Below, piece by piece: positions 8,578 through 17,535 of a DNA stretch of 64,000 bases (its first letter is position 1; the number at the start of each line of letters is the position of its first letter). The stretch is taken from NCBI RefSeq assembly GCF_027853245.1, contig NZ_JAPTZM010000003.1; one strand, given 5' to 3'. Source of the stretch: Atlantibacter subterraneus. GTDB lineage: Bacteria > Pseudomonadota > Gammaproteobacteria > Enterobacterales > Enterobacteriaceae. A program made the translations under genes and the position numbers. Under the pieces are notes generated by a model. That model was not told the DNA's origin, searched no databases, and saw only the letters and a program-made list of their open reading frames with translations.

Positions 8578-9603
8578 ATGATCACCATTCGTGATGTCGC
8601 ACGTCAGGCGGGTGTATCCGTCGCCACCGTTTCCCGGGTTCTGAACAATAGCGCGCTGGTCAGCCCAGAGACGCGCGAACTGGTGTTGCAGGCCGTAAAC
8701 CAGCTGGGATACCGCCCGAACGCTAATGCCCAGGCGCTGGCTACCCAGGTCAGCGATACCATTGGCGTGGTAGTCATGGACGTCTCCGACCCCTTCTTCG
8801 GCGCGCTGGTAAAAGCGGTGGATACCGTGGCCCAGCAGCATCAAAAATATGTGCTGATCGGCAACAGCTATCATGAAGCGGAAAAAGAGCGCCACGCTAT
8901 TGAGGTGCTGATTCGCCATCGCTGTAACGCATTGATTGTGCATGCAAAAGAGCTGTGTGACGACGAGCTGGCGCAGTTTATGGATCACATTCCCGGCATG
9001 GTGCTGATTAACCGTATTGTCCCAGGCTATGAGCACCGTTGCGTCGGGCTGGACAACATCACTGGCGCGATGATGGCGACGCGGATGCTGCAAAGCAACG
9101 GTCATCAGCGCATCGGCTATCTGGCTTCAAGCCATGCCATTGAAGATAACGATCATCGCCGTGAAGGCTGGCAGCGCGCGCTGGCGGAGCAGGGGATTGT
9201 CGCCCCGGAAAGCTGGGTCGGCACCGGTTCGCCAGATATGCAGGGCGGTGAGGCGGCAATGGTGGAGCTGCTGGGCCGCAATCTCCAGCTCACGGCGGTA
9301 TTCGCCTATAACGACGGGATGGCGGCGGGGGCGTTGACGGCACTGAAGGATAACGGTATTGCGGTGCCGCAGCATTTGTCGCTGATTGGCTTTGACGACA
9401 TTCCCATGGCCCGTTACACCGACCCGCAGCTAACCACCGTGCGTTACCCGATTGTTTCAATGGCGCGGCTGGCGACAGAGCTGGCGTTACAAGGTGCGCA
9501 GGGGCTGCTCGATAATGCAGCAACCCACTGTTTTATGCCGACTTTAGTGCGCCGCCATTCGGTAACCGGGCGTCAAATTGTGGCTCCGATCACTAGTTTG
9601 TAA
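8578..9603 (+). CDS. galS: Mgl repressor and galactose isorepressor GalS
   Basis: A 341-residue LacI-family repressor. Residues 2-25 form the helix-turn-helix and hinge start (TIRDVARQAGVSVATVSRVLNN), followed by a periplasmic-binding-protein-like sensor core. The protein aligns with E. coli GalS (346 residues) including the block FMPTLVRRHSV. It represses the adjacent mglBAC operon and its own gene in the absence of galactose. The start at 8578 has GATGAGGG in front; the ATG at 8569 further upstream would add three residues not in the family. Confidence 0.94.
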   Translation: MITIRDVARQAGVSVATVSRVLNNSALVSPETRELVLQAVNQLGYRPNANAQALATQVSDTIGVVVMDVSDPFFGALVKAVDTVAQQHQKYVLIGNSYHEAEKERHAIEVLIRHRCNALIVHAKELCDDELAQFMDHIPGMVLINRIVPGYEHRCVGLDNITGAMMATRMLQSNGHQRIGYLASSHAIEDNDHRREGWQRALAEQGIVAPESWVGTGSPDMQGGEAAMVELLGRNLQLTAVFAYNDGMAAGALTALKDNGIAVPQHLSLIGFDDIPMARYTDPQLTTVRYPIVSMARLATELALQGAQGLLDNAATHCFMPTLVRRHSVTGRQIVAPITSL

Positions 9604-9612
9604 ATATGCGTG

Positions 9613-9628
9613 ATGTAACCGCTTTCAA
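9613..9628. promoter_or_regulatory. GalR/GalS operator upstream of mglB
   Basis: ATGTAACCGCTTTCAA differs by only two or three bases from the galS operator and has the AANCGNTT core. It lies directly before a CRP site in the mgl promoter region. Confidence 0.65.
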
Positions 9629-9630
9629 TC

Positions 9631-9646
9631 TGTGAGTAAATTCACA
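9631..9646. promoter_or_regulatory. CRP site of the mgl promoter
   Basis: TGTGAGTAAATTCACA is a perfect TGTGA-N6-TCACA palindrome three bases after the GalS operator, consistent with catabolite control of mglBAC. Confidence 0.8.
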
Positions 9647-9658
9647 GTATCTTAACAA

Positions 9659-9684
9659 GCCGCTGACTATGATGTCAGCGGTTT
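9659..9684. other. Hairpin in the galS-mglB interval
   Basis: The inverted repeat CCGCTGAC...GTCAGCGG with a six-base loop lies between galS and mglB. It could be the galS terminator, although only three Ts follow, or a structure in the mgl leader. Confidence 0.5.
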
Positions 9685-9875
9685 AGGGGCTGAAACACTA
9701 TGTAACGATAACCATAGACGACAAGCCCGAAAGCGCAAAGAACACGCAGTACTGGAGCGTTACATGTCACGGAAGAAATTTTTCATAAGTGAACTTAGGC
9801 AGTCAGTAACGTGAACTCCACGCTGTCCTGCCGTCCATTATTCACAAGAACTACCCTGCAAATACCGGAGATACC

Positions 9876-10871
9876 ATGAATAAGAAGGTGTTGACCCTGT
9901 CCGCTGTGATGTCGTGCATGCTGTTTGGCGCTGCTGCTCAGGCAGCCGATCGTATCGGCGTGACCATCTATAAATATGACGATAACTTCATGTCTGTAGT
10001 ACGTAAGGCGATTGAGAAGGAAGCTACCGCCTCTCCGGATGTTCAACTGCTGATGAACGACTCGCAGAACGATCAGTCCAAACAGAACGACCAAATTGAC
10101 GTCCTGCTGGCGAAAGGCGTGAAGTCTCTCGCTATCAACCTGGTTGACCCGGCTGCTGCGGGCACCGTGATTGAAAAAGCGCGCGGCCAGAACGTGCCAA
10201 TCGTGTTCTTTAACAAAGAACCGTCCCGTAAAGCGCTGGACAGCTATGACAAGGCCTTCTACGTCGGTACTGACTCCAAAGAATCCGGCATCATCCAGGG
10301 CGACCTGATTGCCAAACACTGGGCGGCTAACCAGGGCTGGGATCTGAACAAAGACGGCCAGATCCAGTTCGTGCTGCTGAAAGGCGAGCCGGGCCACCCG
10401 GATGCTGAAGCGCGTACCACTTACGTGATCAAAGAGCTGAATGATAAGGGCATCAAAACCCAGCAGCTGCAGCTTGATACCGCAATGTGGGATACCGCAA
10501 TGGCGAAAGACAAGATGGACGCATGGCTGTCTGGTCCGAACGCGAACAAAATTGAAGTGGTTATCGCCAACAACGACGCCATGGCAATGGGCGCGGTTGA
10601 AGCGCTGAAAGCCCACAACAAATCCTCTATTCCGGTGTTCGGCGTTGACGCCCTGCCAGAAGCCCTGGCGCTGGTTAAATCCGGTGCGATGGCCGGTACC
10701 GTGCTGAACGACGCCAACAACCAGGCGAAAGCGACTTTCGATCTGGCGAAAAACCTGGCAGCAGGTAAAGGCGCCGCCGACGGCACTAACTGGAAAATCG
10801 ACAACAAAGTTGTGCGTATTCCTTACGTCGGTGTTGATCAAGCCAACCTGGCTGAGTTCACTAACAAATAA
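9876..10871 (+). CDS. mglB: Galactose/glucose-binding protein MglB
   Basis: A 331-residue periplasmic binding protein; E. coli MglB has 332. A signal peptide of about 23 residues ends near AAAQA. The calcium-binding EF-hand-like loop DLNKDGQIQ is intact, and the ligand-binding core is conserved. It delivers D-galactose or D-glucose to MglAC and also serves as ligand for the chemoreceptor Trg. It is the first gene of mglBAC, behind a CRP site and GalS operator. A hairpin with a T run follows the gene, which would keep mglB transcripts in excess over mglAC. Confidence 0.96.
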   Translation: MNKKVLTLSAVMSCMLFGAAAQAADRIGVTIYKYDDNFMSVVRKAIEKEATASPDVQLLMNDSQNDQSKQNDQIDVLLAKGVKSLAINLVDPAAAGTVIEKARGQNVPIVFFNKEPSRKALDSYDKAFYVGTDSKESGIIQGDLIAKHWAANQGWDLNKDGQIQFVLLKGEPGHPDAEARTTYVIKELNDKGIKTQQLQLDTAMWDTAMAKDKMDAWLSGPNANKIEVVIANNDAMAMGAVEALKAHNKSSIPVFGVDALPEALALVKSGAMAGTVLNDANNQAKATFDLAKNLAAGKGAADGTNWKIDNKVVRIPYVGVDQANLAEFTNK

Positions 10872-10883
10872 TAAGCCGTACTT

Positions 10884-10911
10884 AAAGGGCGCAAGCTGCG
10901 CCCTTTTTTAA
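10884..10911 (+). terminator. Attenuating hairpin between mglB and mglA
   Basis: The stem AAAGGGCGCA/TGCGCCCTTT is followed by Ts just after mglB. Since mglA and mglC belong to the same operon, it probably acts as a partial terminator and protects the mglB mRNA 3' end. Confidence 0.75.
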
Positions 10912-10931
10912 ACTCGTTACACGCCGACAAC

Positions 10932-11124
10932 TAGACCCTAAATAATTCGCGTTGCAGGACAAAGCCTAAAGGGCTTTGAACAGCGCTTGCGCTGGCCCCG
11001 AAGGGGCGAAGCCGAAGGCTGAGTCACGCGGCAAGAGAGTGAGTCCCCAGGAGCTTACATCAGTAAGTGACTGGGATGAACGAACGCAGCCAACGCATCT
11101 GCAACGTGAAGTATGACGGGTATA
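10932..11124. repeat. ERIC element, long form
   Basis: The right part contains the ERIC (IRU) core GTGAGTCCCCAGGAGCTTAC followed by AGTAAGTGACTGGGATGAAC and ends in AAGTATGACGGGTATA; the left end reads AGACCCTAAATAATTCGCG. These are the two ends and centre of the standard roughly 127-bp enterobacterial repetitive intergenic consensus, but about 65-70 extra bases (roughly 10962-11030, themselves palindromic: CAGCGCTTGCGCTGG and CCCCGAAGGGGCGAAGCC) lie inside. It fills most of the mglB-mglA interval and would be transcribed with the operon. Confidence 0.85.
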
Positions 11125-11143
11125 AACGCCACCAGGTATAACT

Positions 11144-12664
11144 ATGGTCAGCACGAACACGCAATCCTCAGGCGAATACTTGTTAGAAATGAGCGGTATC
11201 GACAAGTCATTCCCGGGCGTTAAGGCACTGGATAATGTTAATTTGAAAGTACGCCCACATTCTATCCATGCATTAATGGGTGAAAACGGGGCGGGTAAAT
11301 CGACATTATTAAAATGCCTTTTTGGGATCTATAAAAAAGATTCCGGCAGCATTCTTTTTCAGGGGAAAGAGATCGATTTCCAGTCAACCAAAGAAGCGCT
11401 GGAAAATGGCATCTCAATGGTTCACCAGGAATTAAACCTGGTATTACAACGTTCCGTGATGGACAACATGTGGTTGGGGCGTTACCCAACTAAAGGCGTG
11501 TTTGTCGATCAGGATAAAATGTACCGCGATACCAAAGCGATTTTCGATGAGCTGGATATTGATATCGATCCACGCGCTCGCGTAGGGACGCTTTCTGTAT
11601 CGCAGATGCAGATGATTGAAATCGCCAAAGCGTTTTCCTATGACGCTAAGATCGTGATTATGGATGAGCCCACTTCTTCCTTAACGGAAAAAGAGGTTAA
11701 TCATCTGTTCAAAATTATTCGTAAATTGAAAGAGCGCGGCTGCGGCATCGTGTATATCTCCCACAAAATGGAAGAGATCTTTCAGTTGTGCGATGAAATA
11801 ACCATTCTGCGTGATGGTCAGTGGATTGCCACCCAGCCGCTGGAAGGGCTGGATATGGACAAGATCATCGCCATGATGGTGGGTCGTTCCCTGAACCAGC
11901 GCTTCCCGGATAAAGAAAACGTCCCGGGTGAAGTGATCCTCGAAGTGAAAAACCTGACCTCCCTGCGTCAGCCGTCAATTCGCGACGTCAGCTTCGATCT
12001 GCACAAAGGCGAAATTTTAGGTATTGCCGGGCTGGTGGGTGCCAAGCGTACCGACATCGTGGAAACCTTATTCGGCATCCGCGAAAAATCCGCCGGGACT
12101 ATTAAGCTGCACGGCAAGCAAATTAATAACCATAACGCTAATGAGGCAATTAACCACGGTTTCGCCCTGGTCACCGAGGAGCGTCGCTCTACGGGTATTT
12201 ATGCCTATCTGGATATCGGCTTTAACTCGCTTATTTCCAACATTCGCAAATACAAAAACAAAGTCGGGCTGCTGGATAATTCCCGCATGAAAAGTGATAC
12301 CCAGTGGGTTATTGATGCCATGCGCGTAAAAACGCCGGGCCATCGCACCCAGATCGGTTCACTTTCCGGTGGTAACCAGCAAAAGGTCATTATCGGGCGC
12401 TGGCTGTTAACCCAGCCAGAAATTCTGATGCTTGATGAACCGACCCGCGGTATTGACGTCGGCGCGAAGTTTGAAATTTATCAGCTGATTGCTGAACTGG
12501 CGAAAAAAGGCAAAGGGATCATTATTATCTCCTCCGAAATGCCAGAGCTGTTAGGAATAACCGACCGTATCCTGGTAATGAGCAATGGTCTCGTTTCCGG
12601 AATTGTTGACACCAAAACGACGTCGCAGAATGAAATTTTGCGTCTTGCGTCTTTGCACCTTTAA
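11144..12664 (+). CDS. mglA: Galactose/methyl galactoside import ATPase MglA
   Basis: A 506-residue sugar ABC ATPase with two nucleotide-binding domains, the family's usual length. The first has Walker A GENGAGKST, signature LSVSQMQMIEIAKA and Walker B IVIMDEPTSSL. The second has the degenerate Walker A region GLVGAKRTDI, signature LSGGNQQKVIIGRWL and Walker B ILMLDEPTRGID, the normal arrangement in RbsA/MglA-type proteins. It powers galactose import through MglC. The gene is separated from mglB by the hairpin and ERIC element and lies 15 bp before mglC. Confidence 0.96.
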   Translation: MVSTNTQSSGEYLLEMSGIDKSFPGVKALDNVNLKVRPHSIHALMGENGAGKSTLLKCLFGIYKKDSGSILFQGKEIDFQSTKEALENGISMVHQELNLVLQRSVMDNMWLGRYPTKGVFVDQDKMYRDTKAIFDELDIDIDPRARVGTLSVSQMQMIEIAKAFSYDAKIVIMDEPTSSLTEKEVNHLFKIIRKLKERGCGIVYISHKMEEIFQLCDEITILRDGQWIATQPLEGLDMDKIIAMMVGRSLNQRFPDKENVPGEVILEVKNLTSLRQPSIRDVSFDLHKGEILGIAGLVGAKRTDIVETLFGIREKSAGTIKLHGKQINNHNANEAINHGFALVTEERRSTGIYAYLDIGFNSLISNIRKYKNKVGLLDNSRMKSDTQWVIDAMRVKTPGHRTQIGSLSGGNQQKVIIGRWLLTQPEILMLDEPTRGIDVGAKFEIYQLIAELAKKGKGIIIISSEMPELLGITDRILVMSNGLVSGIVDTKTTSQNEILRLASLHL

Positions 12665-12679
12665 TATCAGGGGCTCCTC

Positions 12680-13690
12680 ATGAGTGCGTTAAATAAGAAA
12701 AGTTTTCTCACTTATCTGAAAGAAGGCGGTATTTACGTCGTCCTTTTAGTTTTGCTGGCCATTATTATTTTCCAGGACCCGACATTCTTAAGCCTGTTGA
12801 ACTTAAGTAACATTCTGACCCAGTCTTCGGTGCGTATTATCATCGCGCTGGGCGTGGCGGGCCTTATCGTCACCCAGGGTACTGACCTGTCTGCCGGTCG
12901 TCAGGTTGGCCTGGCGGCGGTTGTGGCGGCAACCCTGTTACAGTCGATGGAAAACGCCAACAAAGTGTTCCCGGAAATGGCGACCATGCCGATTTTCGTG
13001 GTGATCCTGATTGTCTGCGCTATCGGCGCGATCATCGGCCTGATTAACGGCATCGTTATCGCTTACCTGAACGTGACGCCGTTTATCACCACTCTGGGCA
13101 CCATGATCATCGTGTACGGTATTAACTCCCTGTACTACGACTTCGTGGGCGCATCGCCGATCTCCGGTTTTGACAGCGGCTTCTCGACGTTTACCCAGGG
13201 CTTTATCGCGCTGGGCAGTTTCCGGCTCTCGTATATCACCTTCTATGCGCTGATTGCGGTGGCCTTCGTCTGGATCCTGTGGAACAAAACCCGCTTTGGT
13301 AAAAACATCTTCGCCATTGGCGGCAACCCGGAAGCGGCGAAAGTGTCGGGTGTAAACGTGGCCCTGAACCTGCTGATGATTTATGCGCTGTCCGGCGTGT
13401 TCTATGCCTTCGGCGGTTTGCTGGAAGCGGGCCGTATCGGCTCCGCCACCAACAACCTCGGCTTTATGTACGAACTGGATGCGATTGCCGCGTGCGTGGT
13501 GGGTGGCGTTTCCTTCAGCGGCGGCGTGGGGACGGTGATTGGCGTGGTAACCGGTGTGATCATCTTTACGGTTATCAACTACGGCCTGACCTACATCGGC
13601 GTGAACCCGTACTGGCAGTACATTATCAAAGGCGCAATCATCATTTTCGCAGTTGCCCTGGATTCCCTGAAATACGCCCGTAAGAAGTAA
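12680..13690 (+). CDS. mglC: Galactose/methyl galactoside permease MglC
   Basis: A 336-residue inner-membrane permease of the BPD_transp_2 family, the same length as E. coli MglC. It has about ten hydrophobic segments and the conserved cytoplasmic loop GGNPEAAKVSGVNV that contacts the ATPase. It forms the channel of the MglBAC importer. It is the last gene of the operon and is followed by a strong terminator. Confidence 0.96.
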   Translation: MSALNKKSFLTYLKEGGIYVVLLVLLAIIIFQDPTFLSLLNLSNILTQSSVRIIIALGVAGLIVTQGTDLSAGRQVGLAAVVAATLLQSMENANKVFPEMATMPIFVVILIVCAIGAIIGLINGIVIAYLNVTPFITTLGTMIIVYGINSLYYDFVGASPISGFDSGFSTFTQGFIALGSFRLSYITFYALIAVAFVWILWNKTRFGKNIFAIGGNPEAAKVSGVNVALNLLMIYALSGVFYAFGGLLEAGRIGSATNNLGFMYELDAIAACVVGGVSFSGGVGTVIGVVTGVIIFTVINYGLTYIGVNPYWQYIIKGAIIIFAVALDSLKYARKK

Positions 13691-13708
13691 TATTGACCTG
13701 CTTTGTCC

Positions 13709-13737
13709 AGCCCCCGGTTTCGGGGGCTTTTTTTATT
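13709..13737 (+). terminator. Terminator of the mglBAC operon
   Basis: Stem AGCCCCCG/CGGGGGCT with a GTTT loop and seven Ts. It touches the 3' end of the convergent permease gene at 13736. Confidence 0.88.
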
Positions 13738-14851
13738 AGCGTTTTGTTTCGGTCACTTCCTGCTGCGCAGGCACCTTCGAATCATCCCCGTTCAGCCGTC
13801 GTTTCTCCTGGTCGGCCTGGTAGAAATAATTCCAGCAGGTAACAAACAGCGCCGCGACCATCGGGCCGATTACAAAGCCGTTGATGCCGTAAATGCTCAG
13901 CCCGCCCAGCGTGGTGATCAGGATCAACCAGTCCGGCATGCGGATATCTTTACCCACCAGCAGCGGGCGCAGAATATTGTCCGACAGGCCCACCACCACC
14001 ACAAACCACAGCGTCAGCAATAAGCCTTTAATAATCATCCCGGTGGCAAACAGGTAAATCGCCGCCGGGATCCACACCAGCGCCGTACCCACCGCCGGGA
14101 TCAGCGACAGGAACGCCATCAGCGCGCCCCACAGCAGGCTGGCTTCAATGCCCGCGAAGTAAAATGCGATACCCCCCAGCGCGCCCTGAACCACCGCGAC
14201 GACCACGGTGCCTTTCACCGTGGCGCGCGCTACGGCGGCGAAGCGGGCGAACAGGCGGTATTTCATGTTGTTTTCCAGCGGGATGGCTTTAAACGCCAGC
14301 TCCACCAGCCGTGCGCCATCTTTCAGGAAGAAGAACAGCAGATACAGCATCACGCCGAATCCCACCGCCAGGCCGAAGGTGTTTTTACTGATCAGCAGCA
14401 CGCTGCCAGCGGCATACTGGCTGCCTTTCATGGCGACTTCAGAGAGTTTGCTGCGGATGTCGGTAAGGTTATCAAGCTGATATTCCGCCAGCAGACCGCG
14501 CGCCCAGTCCGGCAGATAGCCAAGATATTCGTAAAACAGCCGCGCGATATTGGCGTTATCGGTTTGCAGGTTCTGGTAGACGGTATTAAATTCCCGCGCC
14601 AGCGAAGAGGCGATAATTGCCAGCGGGGTGAAAACGATTAAACAGATCACCAGCAGCGTCAGCAGTGCAGCCAGCCCGTTGCGGCCACCGGTGGCGCGGC
14701 TCAGCCAGATTTTGGTTTTATAAAAAATAACGGCGAGGATAACGGCCCACAGCAGTGAGGAGAACCAGGGACGTAAAATGCTGCACAATGCCAGCGTGAC
14801 CAGCGCCAGAATCAGCGCGAAAAGTATTTTCGAAGTTTTTCCCATCAGCAT
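13736..14851 (-). CDS. AI-2E family transporter
   Basis: A 371-residue polytopic inner-membrane protein of the AI-2E transporter family (formerly UPF0118; PerM/YdiK/TqsA relatives). About eight membrane segments are visible, with the family block GALMAFLSLIPAVGTALVWIPAAIYL and a later DNILRPLLVGKDIRMPDWLILITTLGGL. Members have been linked to autoinducer-2 export or Na+/H+ antiport; substrate cannot be told here. The start at 14851 has AAGGGAATAACT in front. At this place E. coli has yeiS, so the locus has been replaced or inserted. Confidence 0.82.
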   Translation of the reverse strand: MLMGKTSKILFALILALVTLALCSILRPWFSSLLWAVILAVIFYKTKIWLSRATGGRNGLAALLTLLVICLIVFTPLAIIASSLAREFNTVYQNLQTDNANIARLFYEYLGYLPDWARGLLAEYQLDNLTDIRSKLSEVAMKGSQYAAGSVLLISKNTFGLAVGFGVMLYLLFFFLKDGARLVELAFKAIPLENNMKYRLFARFAAVARATVKGTVVVAVVQGALGGIAFYFAGIEASLLWGALMAFLSLIPAVGTALVWIPAAIYLFATGMIIKGLLLTLWFVVVVGLSDNILRPLLVGKDIRMPDWLILITTLGGLSIYGINGFVIGPMVAALFVTCWNYFYQADQEKRRLNGDDSKVPAQQEVTETKR

Positions 14852-14991
14852 AGTTATTCCCTTTTGACGGCGTGAGAGACACGCGTTGCGCATAAGTCAG
14901 TGTAGACGCTGTATAAACGAGGACAGTTTCCGCGAACGCCGGAAGTAAAGAATTCAGAATGGAGGAAGACGGTGCGGTTAACAAAACGCCG

Positions 14992-15705
14992 TTATTTCGC
15001 CTTTTGCAGTTCGAGCAGCTGTTCCGCCGTCACTGCCGGGTAGCCCTGCGCATCGTCCGGCACGTCATGCAGCGCCGGGATAGGCACTAATGGCCCTAAG
15101 AAGCGGGGTTCACGTTTGAAAATATACAGATCGGCAAGCGCGCCCAGCCGCGCGCCGAATTCACGAACCCGCACCGTCAGCATATCTTTCGGCGAAGGCA
15201 CCGCGTAGCACTGGGCCTGGATGCCCATATGCAGGGCGATAAACAGCGCGCGCTCGCAGTGGAAGCGCTGGGTGATGATAATAAAGTCGTTGGTATCGAA
15301 CACCTTGCGGGTGCGAACGATGGAATCCAGAGTGCGGAACCCGGCGTAATCCAGCACGATGTCTGCCGGATCGACGCCAGCGGCAATCAGATCCTTACGC
15401 ATGGTCATCGGCTCGTTATAGCTTTGCAACGCGTTATCGCCGCTCAGCAGCAGATAGTTCACTTTGCCGCTGTTATAAGCGTTAATCGCGCCCTGAATGC
15501 GGTAGCGGTAATACTGGTTGATCACCCCGGTGCGGTAATACTTGGCGGTGCCCAGCACCACGCCTACCTGGCGATAGGGCAGGTCCTGCAATTCGTCATA
15601 GACGTAGGGGGCGGTTCTCCAGCTTATCCAGCGATCGAGAAGCAGCGCCGCTAACAGCAGTAAGCCGATAAACACAACCAGGCTGTACAACAGGCGCTTC
15701 AACAT
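14992..15705 (-). CDS. sanA: SanA, DUF218 envelope barrier protein
   Basis: A 237-residue protein matching E. coli SanA (239). One N-terminal membrane anchor (about residues 5-25, LLYSLVVFIGLLLLAALLL) is followed by a DUF218 domain with GVVLGTAKYYRTGVINQYYRYR and the late motif IIITQRFHCERALFIA. SanA is needed for vancomycin exclusion and resistance to envelope stress at elevated temperature in E. coli; the biochemical activity is not established. It lies upstream of cdd in the same neighbourhood as in E. coli. Confidence 0.93.
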   Translation of the reverse strand: MLKRLLYSLVVFIGLLLLAALLLDRWISWRTAPYVYDELQDLPYRQVGVVLGTAKYYRTGVINQYYRYRIQGAINAYNSGKVNYLLLSGDNALQSYNEPMTMRKDLIAAGVDPADIVLDYAGFRTLDSIVRTRKVFDTNDFIIITQRFHCERALFIALHMGIQAQCYAVPSPKDMLTVRVREFGARLGALADLYIFKREPRFLGPLVPIPALHDVPDDAQGYPAVTAEQLLELQKAK

Positions 15706-15823
15706 GCAGGTGGCTCAGAACAGGAAAATTTTCACCAAGGCTACTTTACCCGCCAGGCGAGCGCAACCGGTGACCGTGCGGGTGGATTAAAATTAAGCAT
15801 TCCGCACGGTGCAGCGCAAAGCA

Positions 15824-16708
15824 TCAGGCCAGCAGCACCCGATCGACATTCTGGCAGCCCAGGCCATTGAGAGTGGAAACCGTCGGTGCCCACTGGCTGA
15901 TATTGCCATTCGGCAGCTCAGCGAGGATAGCGCGCTGGATATCCGCAAAGCCGTAACCTTTCAGGATCACCAGATTCAGCGCCGCCTGCAACGGCGGCAG
16001 GGACGGGTTGAAGGCGGCGTTTTCGGCATAGCTACCGGTCAGGATGGTGCCGTCGCGCAGTTCCATCGCCAGGCCGCAAGGCGACTGGGTATATGGCGCG
16101 TGGCTGCGGTTGGCCGCTTTAATCGCCTGCTGGCTCAGCTCATCGCCTTCCAGCGCGAAACCGTGGTCTTCGGCATCGAAAATGGTGGTTTTGATATCCA
16201 GATCGCGCGGGCCAAAGGCGTCAGGCAGATAGTCTTTCAGCCTGGCGGCGGCGCGGCCCGGTAAATGGATGTGCAAATCGAGGCCGCTGTTCAGTTCGTT
16301 CATAAACTGGCGGCAGTGCCCGCATGGGGTGTAATTAACGGTAATCGCCCGCAGGCCCGTTTCACCGCTCATCCACGCGTGGGTAATAGCGCTTTGTTCG
16401 GCGTGGACAGTTTGTTGCAGCGCGATGCCGGGGTACTCCATATTCGCGCCAAACCATAAATTGCCGCTGATGCCGCGCGCGATAGCACCGACGTTAAAAT
16501 GGGAAATAGGGGTTTCTGCATACGCCGCCGCGAGCGGCAGTAAGGCGAACGCCAGTTCGTCTTCATTGAGCCCGCACTGGCGTTGGATCTGTTGCGACTG
16601 TTCGGCAGTCAGCATCGCCGGAAAATGTTCGTCATCCAGCAGGGGAGCAAGCGCGGTTTGCAGAGGCTGAGAAAGCCCGGCAAAGGCGGTATGAAATCGT
16701 GAATGCAT
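15824..16708 (-). CDS. cdd: Cytidine deaminase Cdd
   Basis: A 294-residue homodimeric cytidine deaminase of the long enteric type, the same length as in E. coli. It converts cytidine and deoxycytidine to uridine and deoxyuridine in pyrimidine salvage. The zinc site is visible as HAEQSAI (His ligand and catalytic Glu) and PCGHCRQF (two Cys ligands). The C-terminal half is the degenerate second domain of enteric Cdd. It lies downstream of yohJ-yohK in the same direction but is separated by 131 bp carrying its own promoter signals. Confidence 0.95.
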   Translation of the reverse strand: MHSRFHTAFAGLSQPLQTALAPLLDDEHFPAMLTAEQSQQIQRQCGLNEDELAFALLPLAAAYAETPISHFNVGAIARGISGNLWFGANMEYPGIALQQTVHAEQSAITHAWMSGETGLRAITVNYTPCGHCRQFMNELNSGLDLHIHLPGRAAARLKDYLPDAFGPRDLDIKTTIFDAEDHGFALEGDELSQQAIKAANRSHAPYTQSPCGLAMELRDGTILTGSYAENAAFNPSLPPLQAALNLVILKGYGFADIQRAILAELPNGNISQWAPTVSTLNGLGCQNVDRVLLA

Positions 16709-16754
16709 GGCAAAGCCTCTCTATATCGGTTACTGGATCCGTAGTTTACGGAGC

Positions 16755-16835
16755 CAGTAAGGCCCAATATGTGACGAGTGTCTCGTTATTTATGCAACGA
16801 AATTTCTTTCATACAAATTTGCGCGACATCTCGCA
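16755..16835 (-). promoter_or_regulatory. Probable cdd promoter region with CRP/CytR elements
   Basis: Read on the minus strand, this interval has an AT-bounded palindrome TTTGCGAGATGTCGCGCAAA, a CytR-like octamer GTTGCATA, and a CRP-like half site ending in TCACA. This is the arrangement of the E. coli cdd promoter, where CRP and CytR bind together. Confidence 0.5.
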
Positions 16836-16839
16836 AATT

Positions 16840-17535
16840 TTACGCCCAGAACGCCAGAATTAACGGGAATAAAAATGGCGCGATCAGCGAGGTGATAATC
16901 CCGCAGATCACCAGCGCCAGCGAACTGAACGCCCCTTCCTGATAGTCCAGCTCCGCGCAGCGGGCGGTACCGAGGGCGTGGGACGCGGTGCCCATCGCCA
17001 GGCCGCGTGCCGATTTAGTATGGATACGCATTACATTCAGCAGGGTATGGCCAAATACCGCGCCGAGAATACCGACAAAAATCACGCATACCGCGCTGAT
17101 CGCCGGAATACCGCCGAGGCTGCCGCCTACCGCCATGGCAATCGGCGTGGTCACGGATTTCGGTAATATCGATGCGGCGATTTCTGGCGACGCGCCCAGC
17201 AACAGCGCGACCGACGTGCCGGTTAACATCGCCACCATGCTGCCGATAAAACAGATGGTGATAATCGATTTCCAGCGGGCGCGGATCTGATGGAGCTGCT
17301 CATACAGCGGAAACGCCAGCGCCACCACGGCGGGTTGCAGCAGGTCATTAAGAATTTTGCTGCCCTGGAAATAGTGCTCGTAAGGCGTATGGGTAAACAC
17401 CAGCAGCGGGATAATCACCACCATCGACACCAGCAGCGGGTTTAACAGCGGAGTTTTTAACTTTGCCGCCAGTTTGCGGGCCGCAAAAAATACCACCAGG
17501 GTTAACGGCAGCGACCACCAGATATTCTCAATCAT
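16840..17535 (-). CDS. yohK: LrgB/CidB-family membrane protein YohK
   Basis: A 231-residue inner-membrane protein of the LrgB family, equal in length to E. coli YohK. It contains the family segment SVTTPIAMAVGGSLGGIPAISAVCV and a stretch ALGTARCAELDYQEGAFSSLALVICG. LrgAB-type pairs have been tied to murein hydrolase control and to transport of pyruvate or other small carboxylates; the E. coli substrate is not settled. It overlaps the end of yohJ by 4 bp, so the two are translationally coupled. Confidence 0.92.
   Translation of the reverse strand: MIENIWWSLPLTLVVFFAARKLAAKLKTPLLNPLLVSMVVIIPLLVFTHTPYEHYFQGSKILNDLLQPAVVALAFPLYEQLHQIRARWKSIITICFIGSMVAMLTGTSVALLLGASPEIAASILPKSVTTPIAMAVGGSLGGIPAISAVCVIFVGILGAVFGHTLLNVMRIHTKSARGLAMGTASHALGTARCAELDYQEGAFSSLALVICGIITSLIAPFLFPLILAFWA

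Noticed and set aside
9795..10841. 348-codon open frame antisense to mglB
   Set aside because: It covers the well-conserved MglB frame in the reverse direction and shows no family features; a shadow frame.
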